A DNA stretch of 64,000 nucleotides, taken from positions 62,001 through 126,000 of the forward strand of contig JANQNE010000001.1 in assembly GCA_028279725.1 (NCBI GenBank), written 5' to 3'. A model generated the notes under the pieces. It ran no database searches, was not told the DNA's origin, and worked only from the letters and a program-made list of their open reading frames with translations. The stretch comes from Candidatus Nanoarchaeia archaeon. Lineage in GTDB: Archaea; Nanobdellota; Nanobdellia; Woesearchaeales; JANQNE01. Shown one piece after another: positions 1 to 8,598 of this stretch (position 1 is its first letter; each line of letters opens with the position of its first letter). The translations under genes were made by a program, and so were the position numbers.

Positions 1-225
1 TTTTGCAGCCTCAACAACCCCTTCGCATAACACCATCACAGGCTCAGCAAAACCTATACACCCGCGAAGCTCTCCATTCTTAGTGAGAGTTACAAATACT
101 CCTTGCTTATCTCCAAAATCCTTCTTAACATTCCCATCAACATTCAATTTCTCGTCGGTAAAATGAGAAGAAATAGTGTCTCTAGCAAGCTTGATCAACT
201 TCTCACCTTGCTTAAGATTAAACAT
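1..225 (-). CDS. AMMECR1-domain protein (C-terminus beyond window)
   Basis: This is a partial gene: the start codon (225) and about 75 N-terminal residues are present and the rest lies left of base 1. The readable part has the AMMECR1 signature, a GVFVTL strand followed by LRGCIGFAEP. The family (AMMECR1/AmmeMemoRadiSam protein A) is conserved in archaea and eukaryotes, its biochemical role is poorly defined, and members are usually near 200 residues. The gene lies 21 nt downstream of rpoL on the same strand, so the two are probably co-transcribed. The family call is firm; function is unknown. Confidence 0.8.
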   Translation of the reverse strand, partial: MFNLKQGEKLIKLARDTISSHFTDEKLNVDGNVKKDFGDKQGVFVTLTKNGELRGCIGFAEPVMVLCEGVVEAAK

Positions 226-246
226 TTTATAATAAGTAAAGCAGCA

Positions 247-525
247 TTATTTTGCTACTTTCAAAAAATCAGATTTGAATTTCTCAGCTTTCTTTCCCAA
301 TCTCTTAGCAGCTTCATTCAGAGCTTTGATAGCATCTTCACTTCCATCAGTCTCAACGATCATCTGCGGCTTTGAAACAAGAGGATGTTCAATTCCGTAT
401 GTTGCGATCTTCACATGGCTGTCATTCAAAAGCTCTTGTTTCAGCACATTGCAAAAACTGTGATCTTCACCACCAAGTTCAAACTTGATCCTGTTTTTCT
501 TTTGTTCTAGAACATTTATATCCAT
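247..525 (-). CDS. rpoL: DNA-directed RNA polymerase subunit L (Rpo11)
   Basis: A 92-residue protein with the RpoL/Rpb11/AC19 pattern: an N-terminal strand with KNRIKFELGGEDHSF, then LKQELL, then YGIEHPLVSKPQMIVET, and a C-terminal helix. In archaeal RNA polymerase this subunit pairs with subunit D to form the assembly platform. Length matches the family. An AGAGGG ribosome-binding-like sequence precedes the ATG, and a TATA-like CTATATAAAC lies near 562-571. AMMECR1 follows closely downstream. Confidence 0.93.
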   Translation of the reverse strand: MDINVLEQKKNRIKFELGGEDHSFCNVLKQELLNDSHVKIATYGIEHPLVSKPQMIVETDGSEDAIKALNEAAKRLGKKAEKFKSDFLKVAK

Positions 526-614
526 TGTAAATCCCTCTTCTGTCTGGAAACTTTATCCAGTTTATATAGTTTTTGTTTTTATTCCCATTCTTATTTTCTC
601 GTCGACAAATCACT

Positions 615-632
615 CATTCCCAGCTGGGAATG
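615..632. promoter_or_regulatory. Perfect 18-bp palindrome built on CATTCCCA
   Basis: CATTCCCAGC meets its own reverse complement between rpoL and the methylase gene. A near copy lies at 1528-1546 and many TCCCA half-sites lie at 2041-2237, just upstream of the winged-helix gene at 2281. It is likely a protein-binding site; the binding protein is not known. Confidence 0.5.
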
Positions 633-667
633 ATGCTGGGAACAACAAATATCAACCAATCATCCCA

Positions 668-1303
668 TTAAATTTTCTCAAGTCTGAAACAGCTAACATC
701 AATCCTGTGTATTTTTCTTGTATGAAATTTAGCTGTCTGTTTCAGCATAAAATCAAACTTCCAGACATCTGTAATCTTAAATCCATGATCTTTTCCAAGT
801 GCAGAAACAAAATCAGCACTTTCAGATTTATGGAATGAATAGACTATTTTACCGACGTCAAAAGCCTTTTCTAAGAACCATTTATCAGCATGTTTTTTCT
901 TGATCCCAAAAGGAGGATTCTGGATTACCACGTCGACAGCATTATCAAAATTCTTAATATCATCATTGATAATAACACATCTATCCTTAACATCAAAACC
1001 TAATTCCTCGTCGACAAATTTGATATTTTCTTTCAAGATCTCAAGAGATTTTTCACTTATATCGACGAAGAAAACCTTTTTTGCTCCCAACATAAGAGCC
1101 CCTAATCCTAAAAAACCCGGACCACATGCAGCATCTAAAATAACTTTATCTTCAATTTCTCGTCGATAAAATGCATTCCAGAGCACTTCTGCAGCAATTT
1201 CAGACGGTGTGCTGTACTGTTCTAGCTCCACAACAGTCTTCTCGAAATCCTTCATCCTCGATAAAACGATTGCAAGCCCTGATTTTGACCTAATTTCTCC
1301 CAT
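668..1303 (-). CDS. SAM-dependent RNA methylase, METTL5-like (COG2263 type)
   Basis: A 211-residue class I methyltransferase. Motif I is seen as DAACGPGFLGLGA near residue 59, an acidic ribose-binding residue in FVDIS near 80, and the amino-methylase motif NPPFG near 128. The NPPF motif and size match the COG2263/METTL5 family, which methylates adenine N6 in RNA; human METTL5 acts on 18S rRNA. Exact substrate here is inference. The ATG is preceded by a GAGG motif. It stands alone, separated from rpoL by an intergenic palindrome. Confidence 0.8.
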   Translation of the reverse strand: MGEIRSKSGLAIVLSRMKDFEKTVVELEQYSTPSEIAAEVLWNAFYRREIEDKVILDAACGPGFLGLGALMLGAKKVFFVDISEKSLEILKENIKFVDEELGFDVKDRCVIINDDIKNFDNAVDVVIQNPPFGIKKKHADKWFLEKAFDVGKIVYSFHKSESADFVSALGKDHGFKITDVWKFDFMLKQTAKFHTRKIHRIDVSCFRLEKI

Positions 1304-1442
1304 GAATCCTCACTTTACTCATTTACTATACATAAAACACTGATTTTAGCGCTCTAAAGCCCCATACCCCTCACTTTGCACATATTCCTTACTTATTCAT
1401 ATAACTTTTTATTTCAGCCATACTTGGTCTCACCCTTTAACT

Positions 1443-1845
1443 CTCACTTTTACCTTTGAAGTACCTTTATCAGGTCTTATATCCTAATTTCCCCCCCCTC
1501 ATTCCCATATACCTCCCATCAACCCCTCATTCCCAGCCTGGGAATATACTCTCAAAACCCTCACTTTTACCCTTCAGAAGCCCTAAAGTGCCATATTTTC
1601 GCTATTTTGATCCTATCAACCCCTATTCTAACCCTCACTTTTACCCCAATTTAGGCCTAAAATCCCTAAATTCTCATATTTCACCCTCAAATTACCCTCA
1701 CTTTTACCCCTATTCTCACTCAGGGTCTCATATTTTGCCTATTTTTGACCTTTTCTCACTTATCTAAACCCTCACTTTTACCTAAATATGCTGGAAAACC
1801 CCCTAAAATGCCCATTTTACTCACTTTCTAACCCTCACTTTTACC
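1443..1845 (+). repeat. Six direct copies of CTCACTTTTACC, iteron-like
   Basis: Exact 12-mers start at 1443, 1560, 1634, 1697, 1771 and 1834, giving spacings of 117, 74, 63, 74 and 63. Degenerate copies (CTCACTTTACTC, CTCACTTTGCAC) lie near 1309 and 1370, and TCACTTTT-type words recur in both orientations between 5.1 and 6.1 kb. The alternating spacing is unlike random low complexity. Iterons of this type mark replication origins or operator arrays; which applies here is unknown. Confidence 0.65.
1528..1546. promoter_or_regulatory. Second CATTCCCA palindrome
   Basis: CATTCCCAGCC followed by TGGGAATA is an almost perfect copy of the palindrome at 615-632, lying just before the second CTCACTTTTACC repeat. 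Confidence 0.45.
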
Positions 1846-2040
1846 ATCAAAACCTCCATTTTCTATTTATTTTCTATATTCTAAATAATTATTTTCCACC
1901 TTCTGATCAACCTACCTTATTTTTTCAAATTTTTCAATTTTTCAAAAAATCTGAAGAAATGAAAAATGATTTTTTGATCATTTTTTCTAAAAATTTTGTT
2001 ACAAAAACCCTGCCTTTTTCATCAAAATATACTATTTTTT

Positions 2041-2237
2041 ACATTCCCACCTTCATTCCCAAATCATTCCCAAAACAGTCCTGAGACAATCCCAATACAT
2101 TCCCAACAAAAAACAAAATAACAAAAAATAAACTATTAAAAGTAAAGAAAAATGACACTACATTCCCAAAAACATTCCCACAATAGTCCCAATAATAACC
2201 TGGAACGGTCCCACAATAGTCCCAAAACAGTCCCATT
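2041..2237 (+). repeat. Array of CATTCCCA / AGTCCCA half-sites
   Basis: About a dozen copies of a TCCCA-core word, mostly CATTCCCA at the left and AGTCCCA or GGTCCCA at the right, lie within 200 bp directly upstream of the promoter of the gene at 2281. They share the half-site of the palindromes at 615 and 1528. An autoregulatory operator or origin array is plausible. Confidence 0.55.
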
Positions 2238-2280
2238 TTGAGAAAAATTTATATATTTCAGTTGATTTTCTATCAAAATC

Positions 2281-2934
2281 ATGGGGTTTTTTTCAAAAAA
2301 AGATGATCAGGCAAGAGAAGAGTTGTCGACGATAAGATCAACTCTGCAGTTCAACTTCTTCGACGTCAAAAGCAAGATTAGCAGCCTTTTTCAGTGGATA
2401 ACCTACTTCTACAACAAGGAAAAAGAGCAGGATTCTCGTCTAGAAAAGCTCGAATTACACCTCTCTCAGATCCCTTCAACAAAGGAGCAGATTAAGCAGA
2501 TTATCGACGAGCATTACTCTCAGCAGGAAGTTTTAGACAAAATTGCAGCTGTTGAAAGAAAGCTTAATCACCTTTATTTTTCAAATCAAGGACAAAATCT
2601 ACCTGTAGAAGAGATAAAAGAGAGAATAAACGCTCTAGAAAAGAAAAAAGATAACATAAAGAGCACATTAAGAGAAAAGATGCTTAAAAAGATTACTAGA
2701 AACTCAAAAGAATACATAAAAACCACTGTTTTGTCCATTTTAAGGAAATATAACAGGATTTCAGCATTCAGATTGAAAGAGATGATTGTCGAGGAGCAAG
2801 GCCTTTGCTCAAAGAGCTCATTCTACAGAATCCTCGACGAGATAGAGCGTGAAGGAGAGTTTGGATCTACCAGAGAAGGCAAAGAAAAGATCTTTTTTTC
2901 CAAAGGTATCGACGAGAAACAAATCATAGAATAG
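2281..2934 (+). CDS. Coiled-coil protein with C-terminal winged-helix-like domain
   Basis: A 217-residue protein of unrecognised family. Residues 1-60 are mixed, about 60-145 are heptad-like coiled coil, and about 150-205 look like a winged helix (TTVLSILRKYNRISAFRLKEM, then a recognition-like helix SKSSFYRILDEI). The start fits a leaderless mRNA from a TATA box near 2250. Its upstream region is packed with TCCCA repeats, so it may bind them as an autoregulator or initiator (inference). The next gene (2990) has the same coiled-coil plus helix-turn-helix plan. Confidence 0.6.
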   Translation: MGFFSKKDDQAREELSTIRSTLQFNFFDVKSKISSLFQWITYFYNKEKEQDSRLEKLELHLSQIPSTKEQIKQIIDEHYSQQEVLDKIAAVERKLNHLYFSNQGQNLPVEEIKERINALEKKKDNIKSTLREKMLKKITRNSKEYIKTTVLSILRKYNRISAFRLKEMIVEEQGLCSKSSFYRILDEIEREGEFGSTREGKEKIFFSKGIDEKQIIE

Positions 2935-2989
2935 AAAAGTTTTTAAACAGAAGTTGATTGGATTTTTTTCTAACGTTCGGGGGCTTTAG

Positions 2990-3544
2990 ATGGCATTCAC
3001 GATATTTGGGAAAAAGAAGGAAAAAACACTTTCAGATGTACAAAAGGAGATTAATTCTGAGATTAACCAGACAAAAGAAGAGTTAGAAGACCACCTAGAG
3101 GCTATAAACGAGAATACTGGCGAGATTCAGTCAAATTACAACCATTTATGTGAGGTAGAAGCGAAAATAGACAAGCTTAACCAGAGAATTGATGAAACTC
3201 AGCTTTTGCTGAAAAATCTGTCAAAATCAAAGGAATTTGTCGTCGACAATCCTAATTTTTCACATCCTCTTACTGTACCAGAAAGGGAGATCTTTTTGGT
3301 CCTTTACACCTCAGAAAGCAACACTTTGAGCTACAGAGAGATTGCAGAGAGGCTTTCTTTCACAGAATCTATCGTAAAACAACTTGTTTCTAACCTGATA
3401 GAGAGAGGAATTCCAATCATTAAAGAATATAAGCACGGAAAAGCCTTTATTAAGCTTGATAAAGCATTTAAAGAGCTTCAAACCAAAGAAAACGTGTTAA
3501 AAATCGACCAAACTACTCTTCAAAAGTTTCAGTTTGTCGATTAA
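2990..3544 (+). CDS. Coiled-coil helix-turn-helix protein
   Basis: A 184-residue protein of unknown role. Residues 10-85 form an acidic coiled coil; residues about 97-165 fit a winged helix (VPEREIFLVLYTSE, LSYREIAERLSF, ESIVKQLVSNLIERGIPI). The N-terminal FGKKKEKT resembles FSKKDDQ of the preceding protein, so the two may be distant paralogues. A TATA-like TTTTTAAAC lies at 2940-2948. Its 3' end overlaps the convergent gene by 32 nt. Confidence 0.6.
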   Translation: MAFTIFGKKKEKTLSDVQKEINSEINQTKEELEDHLEAINENTGEIQSNYNHLCEVEAKIDKLNQRIDETQLLLKNLSKSKEFVVDNPNFSHPLTVPEREIFLVLYTSESNTLSYREIAERLSFTESIVKQLVSNLIERGIPIIKEYKHGKAFIKLDKAFKELQTKENVLKIDQTTLQKFQFVD

Positions 3545-3998
3545 GCTTTAATTTCTCCTTTTTAACCTCACTCTGCAGTTCTTTAACCATTTCTATGCTC
3601 TGTTCAACATGTCCATTGATTATAACCTCTGCTTTCCTGAAAGTATTCTCTAAGTTACTTCCATTTAGCTCATAACCTGTTGTAACAGCTCCATTTTGCA
3701 CAAAAGTAGTCTTTTTCAACACCTGCAGCATCAGCCATCTTTTCAGATAATCGTAAACTGTCTGTCTCTTGATCCCTGCAAAGATTCCCATCTCTTCCAC
3801 AGTCATTACAGCTAATTCTGGCTTTTTTTCCTTGTTTGATAGCTTTTTTCTTTCATATAACTCAAGAATAAGCCTATGAAATCCTGCTTTTGCATCTTTC
3901 TTACGCGGAATAAGCCCGAATCGTGCTAAAACAACCTTTGATAGCTCCTCACTATCAGCTCCCGGACCAGGATTCATATGTTTCAGCTCAATTTTCAT
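3513..3998 (-). CDS. Helix-turn-helix domain protein of unknown role
   Basis: A 161-residue protein. Residues about 45-105 look like a DNA-binding helix-turn-helix (VMTVEEMGIFAGIKRQTVYDYLKRW). A C-terminal helix rich in Glu and Lys follows. I prefer the start at 3998 because a TATA-like AATTTAAATAAG lies about 28 nt upstream; an in-frame ATG at 4010 is the alternative. A TAATCCCGAC word at 4038-4047 sits just upstream of the TATA box and recurs to the right of the neighbouring gene. The gene converges on 2990-3544 with a 32-nt overlap. Confidence 0.6.
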   Translation of the reverse strand: MKIELKHMNPGPGADSEELSKVVLARFGLIPRKKDAKAGFHRLILELYERKKLSNKEKKPELAVMTVEEMGIFAGIKRQTVYDYLKRWLMLQVLKKTTFVQNGAVTTGYELNGSNLENTFRKAEVIINGHVEQSIEMVKELQSEVKKEKLKLNRQTETFEE

Positions 3999-4037
3999 GC
4001 TAAAACCCATATGAAAACTCTTATTTAAATTTTCTTA

Positions 4038-4047
4038 TAATCCCGAC
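4038..4047 (+). promoter_or_regulatory. TAATCCCGAC motif upstream of the 3998 promoter
   Basis: An exact copy of the word repeated at 4766-4969. It lies directly upstream of the TATA-like box of the minus-strand helix-turn-helix gene, a position suited to an operator or activator site. The CG-containing core stands out in AT-rich intergenic sequence. Confidence 0.4.
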
Positions 4048-4284
4048 TATATTAAAATTTTTAAGCAAAGACAGAAACATTTAACAAATAAAAACAACTA
4101 AAACTTTTAATTAAAAAACAAAAAATATACATAAATAACCATTTTAACCAAAACTTTTATAAATAAACCCTTATTTACATCTTTAAATTGCTTTAAAGAA
4201 TTGTTTTCGTTATTTGCACACAATTCTAAGGTTTTTTAAACGATCAAAACCAGAATTAAGCACATTTAGGAGGTTTTATCTCAA

Positions 4285-4698
4285 ATGGGAGAAAAAAATA
4301 CAAAAACTACAGAGATAGCAAGCCTAGATTCACATCCAGACGTACTCGCTCAAGAAGGCCTTAAGGTAATAAAAGAAAAAGATTACTATTTTGTTGACGT
4401 CGCTGTTGGCATAGAAGATGGCCTAAATATGGATCCAATCAAAGAGATATATGACCAGACAGCTGAATATAAACATGAAGTCGAAATAACAAACAATTTG
4501 ACCCGGATGGTTGGATATTCTGATAGTCTATTCAGTTTAGCTGTTTTAGAAGCATCAAAAGGAACACCATTAACCCTGAAATCCAAGGATAAAGACGCTC
4601 TAAAGGCAGTTTACAACATAATTAACAATCCAAAACCACAGGATGCCACAGCAAAGATAAGGGCAGATTACATCAAAAACCAATACAGCAAAAATTAG
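4285..4698 (+). CDS. Small protein of unknown function, possible HPr-like fold
   Basis: A 137-residue soluble protein preceded by a clear GGAGG ribosome-binding site (4270-4274) and a TATA-like GTTTTTTAAAC near 4231. The stretch from about residue 60 to 120 (an ITNNL strand, FSLAVLEASKGTPLTLKSK, then DALKAVYNIINN) resembles the order of elements in HPr-type proteins, but no phosphorylatable His is placed as in true HPr, so the resemblance is only a hint. It stands isolated between two long AT-rich tracts. Confidence 0.5.
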   Translation: MGEKNTKTTEIASLDSHPDVLAQEGLKVIKEKDYYFVDVAVGIEDGLNMDPIKEIYDQTAEYKHEVEITNNLTRMVGYSDSLFSLAVLEASKGTPLTLKSKDKDALKAVYNIINNPKPQDATAKIRADYIKNQYSKN

Positions 4699-6210
4699 CC
4701 AAAATAAGCCCAATTTTTCTTATTTTTTTAACACTTTTTCTCGACGTAAAAACACCAATTTCTAATAATCCCGACAATATCAAAAAACTATCCAAAATCA
4801 TACACTTTTGCCCAATCTCCATCCATCAACCCCCCTTCCTGGGTAAACACCCCTCCATCTATTTTGTCGGAATAAATCCATAAAATACACCACTTTCCCA
4901 CACCTTAGTCGGGATTTTCCCATTAAAACCACTTTTTCAACTCCTACTTCATTTTCAAATAATCCCGACAAATCAGCTTTTTAGGCCAAATTTAAGGAAA
5001 ATCTAGAAAAAAAGCCCATTTTAGAGGTATCAACTATTGCCTCGACTCAAAAAGTGCCAAAATTCAGCCTTATTTTAGCTCAGAGCCCATTTTAACATCT
5101 TTTCTAACTCTCATTTTAGACACCTTCAACTATCTCAGCCACCAAGATCTGGATTTTCAATTTTGCTAACTCTCACTTTTTGAAATTAAATAAAGTTTAC
5201 AAAATATATTTTAAAGAACAATATAGAACTAAAACATATATTTTATAAAACATACAAAATTAAGAAATTTTTTCAAAAATCTGCAATTTTCAAAATCCAA
5301 AATTCTCAATTCTTTCATCAATTTTCAGCCACATTTTTTGATTAATTTTTCATTTTTAACTCCAAACGAAATAATAAATAGAAACACATAATATGGCTTA
5401 ATACTGCCTTATAATAAGATTAAAGACATTATTAAAAGTATGAAAAATAACCTTAATTTCTACTCCAAAATCACGAAAAATACACTCTATAGTTTATCTA
5501 AATATTATTATTTATGACTAAAACTTATTATATTTAATTAAAGTATACTTAATAAAATATATAAAAAGGAATATAATTTACAATATTAAAAATAATTAAT
5601 ATATTACAATATAGAAAATAATAAAAAAATATATTAAAAAATTTCAGACAAAAAAAGTGAAAGTGAGAGCTAGAACATAGAAATAAGAAAAAAAGAAAAA
5701 AGATGAGAGATACAAGCTTAGAAAAGGAGAAAAAAGAAAAATACCATTACAGGCTTTCTAGAGCCAGAATTTGAGATTTTCCGATATTTTGAATAAATCA
5801 CATAAGATCAACCATACTAAAATAAGCAAAAAACCACTAAAAAACAGACTATTTTCTCAAAAAATCTTAAATCTACTCAAAACCTCATTTTTTCATCCAA
5901 AAATCATAAAATGAGCTACTTTTCATATAATCCGCCCAAAAATCTATCAAAAATAGCTATTTTCTCAAAAGTGATAGGAAGCACACATATTTCACAAAAA
6001 ACCCATATCAAAAATACATCATTCCAACAACCAAAATCTGAAAGTGAGTGTTCTGAGTATAGATCAACAAAAATATCGAGAAAAAGAAGTGATTTCAAAA
6101 GAAAATAAGTAAAAAGTGAGTGAAAAAATCCAAGTTAGGCACCATAAGATTAGTTTCTAAAATTGCCTCACAAGCTCTGTAACACTAAAATTCAGCCATT
6201 TCAGGATTTT
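4699..6210. other. 1.5-kb non-coding AT-rich tract
   Basis: No gene is supported here; two short open frames near 5.9-6.1 kb overlap in antisense and lack conserved features. The left part carries TAATCCCGAC repeats; 5.2-5.6 kb is extremely AT-rich; the right part carries AAAGTGAG words, the complement of the CTCACTTTT motif at 1.3-1.9 kb. In a compact genome this is unusual and could be a replication origin or the decayed edge of an integrated element. Confidence 0.6.
4766..4969. repeat. TAATCCCGAC motif cluster
   Basis: Copies lie at 4766-4775 and 4960-4969 on the plus strand and at 4908-4916 in reverse (GTCGGGATT), with a weaker one at 4866 (GTCGGAAT). With the copy at 4038 they flank the gene at 4285. 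A binding-site cluster is likely; the binder is unknown. Confidence 0.5.
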
Positions 6211-6918
6211 TTAACCAACGTAACTGAGCTTTTTCTTCTCACTCACATCAGTCATCTGCTTGCTCTTTTCCATGATTCCTTTGAGTTTCTCCTCAAATTT
6301 CTCTGCCTGAGTTAGCAATGGCTTATAATCTACCTTCAATCCCATATATTTGTCGATAACTTCTATGATCTTCGCAGCTGCTTTGCTGTCTGGAAGATTA
6401 GTTTCAGTCTCAGCAAACACACATGATGAAGGTGTTTTCTCAGATCTCAACAATATAGAACCAGTAACACCCATGATTATACCTTCTTCTAATTTTTTAC
6501 AGCCAGATTTTTCTAACTTTTTTCCATTTTTGTCGTCGGAAGCATAATAGAATGTCTTTGAATCTCCTTTATCTCCTCCACCAACACCTTCTAAAGAGAT
6601 TATCTCTTTAGCATTAAGCTGTTTTGCAAGATTAACAATCTCTTCTGTAATAACCCATTCACTTCCAGATGCTGAATTAACAGCATGCACAATAACAATA
6701 TTATTTTTCTTATTATAGAATATTCCGATCGGCTCAACAATCTCTCCACCATGTATCGCTATCACAGCAGGCATTCCATCCAATAGTATTCTGCCGATCT
6801 GTTTTGTCTTAAGATGATCAATCAAGAATTCAGTTGAAATTGTTCCAACAAGACCAAAGCCAGGAAATCCAACGATTATCGTCGGGTTTTTTGGTTTTTC
6901 TGTTATTTTTATCGTCAT
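6211..6918 (-). CDS. PAC2 family protein (proteasome assembly chaperone-like)
   Basis: A 235-residue protein with the PAC2 pattern: N-terminal IIVGFPGFGLVG, then EFLIDHL, a central ISLEGVGG strand-loop, and IIMGVTGSILL. Archaeal PAC2 proteins are related to eukaryotic 20S proteasome assembly chaperones; their role in archaea is not well defined. A second PAC2 protein is encoded at 56411-57211, so the genome carries at least two. The start at 6918 gives the usual family N-terminus. Confidence 0.82.
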   Translation of the reverse strand: MTIKITEKPKNPTIIVGFPGFGLVGTISTEFLIDHLKTKQIGRILLDGMPAVIAIHGGEIVEPIGIFYNKKNNIVIVHAVNSASGSEWVITEEIVNLAKQLNAKEIISLEGVGGGDKGDSKTFYYASDDKNGKKLEKSGCKKLEEGIIMGVTGSILLRSEKTPSSCVFAETETNLPDSKAAAKIIEVIDKYMGLKVDYKPLLTQAEKFEEKLKGIMEKSKQMTDVSEKKKLSYVG

Positions 6919-7037
6919 GAAAATTACCTCTTATTTTTTTGATATCATCATTTTCAAACACTCTGTACTATAATAATATTTCGGTTTTTTTCATAAATAA
7001 AAAATTTTATAAACTCAACCAAACTCCTTTTCCCACT

Positions 7038-7229
7038 ATGAGCGTACACATTAAGAAAAGGACCAGAGTCATTAGGGGCGGAAGAAAAAGAGCTCCAAGG
7101 CCAAAGACATTCAAGACAGAGGAAGCTGCAAAGAAATATGCAGAATCAAACAAGATAGCTAACTATACTCTTGTCAACATGAAGAGCGAATCTTCAAAAG
7201 ATAAGAAGATCAAGATAGTTTCCAAATGA
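7038..7229 (+). CDS. Small basic protein, possibly ribosome- or nucleic-acid-associated
   Basis: A 63-residue, very basic protein. The N-terminus SVHIKKRTRVIRGGRKR is rich in Lys and Arg, followed by KTFKTEEAAKKYAES, a helix, and a basic tail. The overall look is that of a small ribosomal or RNA-binding protein, but I do not recognise the family. The start at 7038 is chosen because a TATA-like TTTATAAAC lies about 27 nt upstream, implying a leaderless transcript; an upstream extension would be AT-rich and un-protein-like. Its stop overlaps the start of the next gene by ATGA. Confidence 0.6.
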   Translation: MSVHIKKRTRVIRGGRKRAPRPKTFKTEEAAKKYAESNKIANYTLVNMKSESSKDKKIKIVSK

Positions 7230-7564
7230 TCGATTCCTATACTTTCGGAACTTTTGTCGTCGATGGTAAGAAGCTTGATTCTAATATTGTTCTGATAAAC
7301 AACATTGTTAAGCCAGCACGCTATCTTGAAGGCCATCTTCTGAGGGAATCTGATTTTGATGAACTCATATCAGCAAAGCCAGAGATAATAATCATAGGAA
7401 CTGGAGCATCAGGAGTTGTACAGGTCCAGGAAGAGATAAAACAACTCATAGAAAGCAACAACATCAGATTAATAATAGAAAAAACAGGAGAGGCATGCAA
7501 CACTTACAACGATCTGATAAAAAAACAGAAGAAAGTATGTGCATTCCTCCATAATACTTGTTAA
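7226..7564 (+). CDS. Mth938-like domain protein (DUF498 family)
   Basis: A 112-residue protein matching the Mth938/NDUFAF3-like fold: YTFGTFVVDGK near the N-terminus, then a strand EIIIIGTGASG and the helix-strand VRLIIEKTGEACNTYNDL-type ending. Family members are small; the archaeal role is undefined, though the eukaryotic relative NDUFAF3 assists complex I assembly. It is translationally coupled to the basic protein (4-nt overlap) and its stop overlaps the convergent gene by 4 nt. Confidence 0.78.
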   Translation: MIDSYTFGTFVVDGKKLDSNIVLINNIVKPARYLEGHLLRESDFDELISAKPEIIIIGTGASGVVQVQEEIKQLIESNNIRLIIEKTGEACNTYNDLIKKQKKVCAFLHNTC

Positions 7565-8598
7565 GCAGCTAACTTCTCATTTTTATGATAGCCAATCATC
7601 CTCTCTAACTTAGCCATCTCTGCATCTATTATCTTGAAAGCCTTATCTAGATGCTTATGTATCAGCCATTCCTTTCTCATCTCATCACTAAGATCCCAAA
7701 CAGCCTTCTCCAATCTGCTTTCCCACTCAACATCCTTTGTATTATGTTCATGAGCCATCATCTTCATCTCTAATCTTTCTAACCAGGTTGTATCTTCTCC
7801 TTCTAATTTTTGCCTCACAGGATTGACAAAATTCTTTCTCAAATACGTAACAAGATCTTTTCTCTCCTTCATAGACATGCTCATCTCATTTATCCCCTCT
7901 ATTTTCTTCATAAGATGTTTTTCCCATATATTCCTGATTTGCTCATGCTTCAATATTCCCAGATGCTTCCTTGTATGCACGATTATCCAGTTAAGCTCCT
8001 TAAAATGCTTTACAGTAAGCTTGCTGTTCTTCTCAACCCTGGCAAATCCTTTCTTATCTTTCAGTATTGCATTCTCTTCCTTTAACCTATCATCAAACAG
8101 CTTAAACAGATCTTCCATCTCATCCTGCATCATCATTATCTTGCTCTCTAAAGCATGCAGCTGATTCATAACAACTCCTTTCTTCTTCAGCTCTTCTTCA
8201 TCAGCCTTAAGCAACCCACTTACCTCTTTCATCTCTTCAATATCCTTTTTCTTCTCTTCCATAAGTTTCTCGTCGAGATTCTGCAGTTTTTTATTCAACT
8301 CTCTAAGTCCTTCTTTTCCAAATATCATATCCATAATCTTCTCTGAAGCATATATCTGCGATGTCTCAGTAACACTCTTCAGCTCATCAGAAAGATTTTT
8401 TATGATCTCTTTCTTCCTGGCCAATAGCTCTCCAACTTTCTTCTCCTCTAGTTCCTCTTCTCTTTCTCTTTCATCTAGTTCAGCTTCCTCCTCCTCCAAT
8501 GTCTTGTTTTTCTTCGAAAATAAAGTTGTAAACAGATCTAAGATTATGAAAATCGCTCCTCCTATTTCCAGCATCCATTCTTTGATCTTATTTATCAT
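7561..8598 (-). CDS. N-terminally membrane-anchored coiled-coil protein
   Basis: A 345-residue protein with no recognised family. One hydrophobic segment (about residues 13-30) is followed by a charged coiled coil (about 35-185, very rich in Glu and Lys) and a C-terminal helical domain with several His and Trp residues (185-345). Topology suggests a membrane anchor with a cytoplasmic rod. It overlaps the upstream ribbon-helix-helix gene by 11 nt, so the two form an operon. The composition resembles the coiled-coil proteins at 16.5-21 kb, with which it may work. Confidence 0.65.
   Translation of the reverse strand: MINKIKEWMLEIGGAIFIILDLFTTLFSKKNKTLEEEEAELDEREREEELEEKKVGELLARKKEIIKNLSDELKSVTETSQIYASEKIMDMIFGKEGLRELNKKLQNLDEKLMEEKKKDIEEMKEVSGLLKADEEELKKKGVVMNQLHALESKIMMMQDEMEDLFKLFDDRLKEENAILKDKKGFARVEKNSKLTVKHFKELNWIIVHTRKHLGILKHEQIRNIWEKHLMKKIEGINEMSMSMKERKDLVTYLRKNFVNPVRQKLEGEDTTWLERLEMKMMAHEHNTKDVEWESRLEKAVWDLSDEMRKEWLIHKHLDKAFKIIDAEMAKLERMIGYHKNEKLAA

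Larger units (their letters stand above)
1304..2280. other. Long gene-poor intergenic tract
   Basis: I find no credible gene in this stretch of almost 1 kb; the open frames in it are low-complexity products of the repeats. It holds the CTCACTTTTACC array, a CATTCCCA palindrome, a TCCCA half-site array and the promoter of the gene at 2281 (TATA-like AATTTATATATT near 2245-2256, ATG about 30 nt downstream). Confidence 0.7.

Noticed and set aside
1456-2084. Open reading frames of 98-103 codons in the gene-poor tract
   Set aside because: Their sequence (repeated Pro-His-Phe-Tyr and Ser-Pro words) is the translation of the CTCACTTTTACC repeats and T-rich DNA; no start signals or conserved features.
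5911-6108. Overlapping plus- and minus-strand frames near 6 kb
   Set aside because: Low-complexity, mutually antisense, no promoter or ribosome site and no recognisable motif.
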